A stretch of 64,000 nt of DNA, taken from positions 10,354,001 through 10,418,000 of the forward strand of contig CP018627.1 of the NCBI GenBank assembly GCA_002021875.1, written 5' to 3'. The notes beneath the pieces are model-generated. The model was not told the origin of the DNA. It made no database searches and was given only the letters and a program-made list of their open reading frames with translations. Both the position numbers and the translations under genes were made by a program. How positions within the stretch are numbered: the first letter of the stretch is position 1; each line of letters opens with the position of its first letter. The DNA is from Streptomyces hygroscopicus (lineage in GTDB: Bacteria > Actinomycetota > Actinomycetes > Streptomycetales > Streptomycetaceae). Of the stretch, positions 63,837 through 64,000 are shown one piece after another.

Positions 63837-64000
63837 CTATCCGTTCTCGACGAGTGCCTTGAGCCGCGGCAGCGTCTTCTCGATGCCCTCGGCGTTCATC
63901 TTGGTCCAGCGGGTGCGCACCAGCAGCCCGCCGATCGGCGAGGTGGAGAAGTCGCAGGTCTCGACAACCCGCGTCCCGCCCGGAACCTCCTGGAGCTCGT
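63837..64000 (-). CDS. SRPBCC family protein, 5' end outside window
   Basis: The minus-strand reading at the right edge gives GGTRVVETCDFSTSPIGGLL and RTRWTKMNAEGIEKTLPRLK before a TAG at 63839-63837. This is the C-terminal part of a START/SRPBCC protein. The start lies beyond the window. Confidence 0.75.
   Translation of the reverse strand, partial: ELQEVPGGTRVVETCDFSTSPIGGLLVRTRWTKMNAEGIEKTLPRLKALVENG

Overview
The window looks like Streptomyces or a very close relative. It is very GC-rich, uses many GTG (and one TTG) starts, and carries several families typical of the genus: a 2-methylisoborneol (earthy odorant) operon with an EshA-type shell protein, a tandem glycine riboswitch in front of gcvP, a DUF5999 protein, GAF/PAS/SpoIIE phosphatases and an ECF42 sigma factor. 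No rRNA, tRNA, CRISPR array, prophage or complete insertion sequence was found.

Layout. 1-9.9 kb: the 3' part of DNA polymerase IV (dinB) with a very repetitive tail, a small PRC-barrel protein, the glycine riboswitch with glycine dehydrogenase gcvP, two small Streptomyces proteins, a GCS2-type glutamate-cysteine ligase homologue and a CPBP membrane protease. 10-21.7 kb: housekeeping-like single genes (PhzF, PadR, SRPBCC, Clp-N, two DMT exporters, two PNPOx-fold proteins, MocR, LysR, an isochorismatase-fold protein, a Tat-exported Rieske lipoprotein, an ABC-F ATPase). 21.9-36.9 kb: more accessory content, with a broken PP2C phosphatase, an MFS exporter, an SDR/NTF2/LysR group, an ECF42 module (two YCII/DGPF proteins, sigma factor, DUF899), two regulators that have both lost their 5' ends at one junction, an SDR/tandem-AsnC pair, and a zinc finger-HTH-GAF-PAS-GAF-SpoIIE fusion.

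36.9-41.1 kb, minus strand: the 2-methylisoborneol operon (family 2B encapsulin with cyclic-nucleotide-binding domain, then 2-MIB synthase, then geranyl-diphosphate C-methyltransferase). The shell should package the terpene cyclase through its long disordered N-terminus. 41.5-47.8 kb: PhzF, broken threonine aldolase and metallo-beta-lactamase genes (the latter split by a short palindromic repeat), an aminotransferase, thioesterase, LysE/Lrp pair, a tandem pentamer repeat and a GlxA remnant.

48.0-54.1 kb: a compact six-gene plus-strand group (flavin monooxygenase, RidA, DUF1028, M20 amidohydrolase, metabolite:H+ symporter, LysR) with a LysR-type box upstream. This is the best candidate in the window for an uncharacterised catabolic pathway. 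54.2-64 kb: universal stress protein, MerR/SDR pair with a clear MerR-type promoter, an IS481 remnant, DHFR-like and VOC proteins, a truncated AraC regulator, a DUF2089/small-membrane/YvlB-like operon, an orphan P-loop kinase, a P5C-dehydrogenase remnant, HutD and a partial SRPBCC gene.

The left third is essentially intact, while at least eight gene remnants lie to the right of 21.9 kb. This fits a passage from conserved chromosome toward a decaying chromosome arm. Functions are inferred from sequence reading only; no database search was run.
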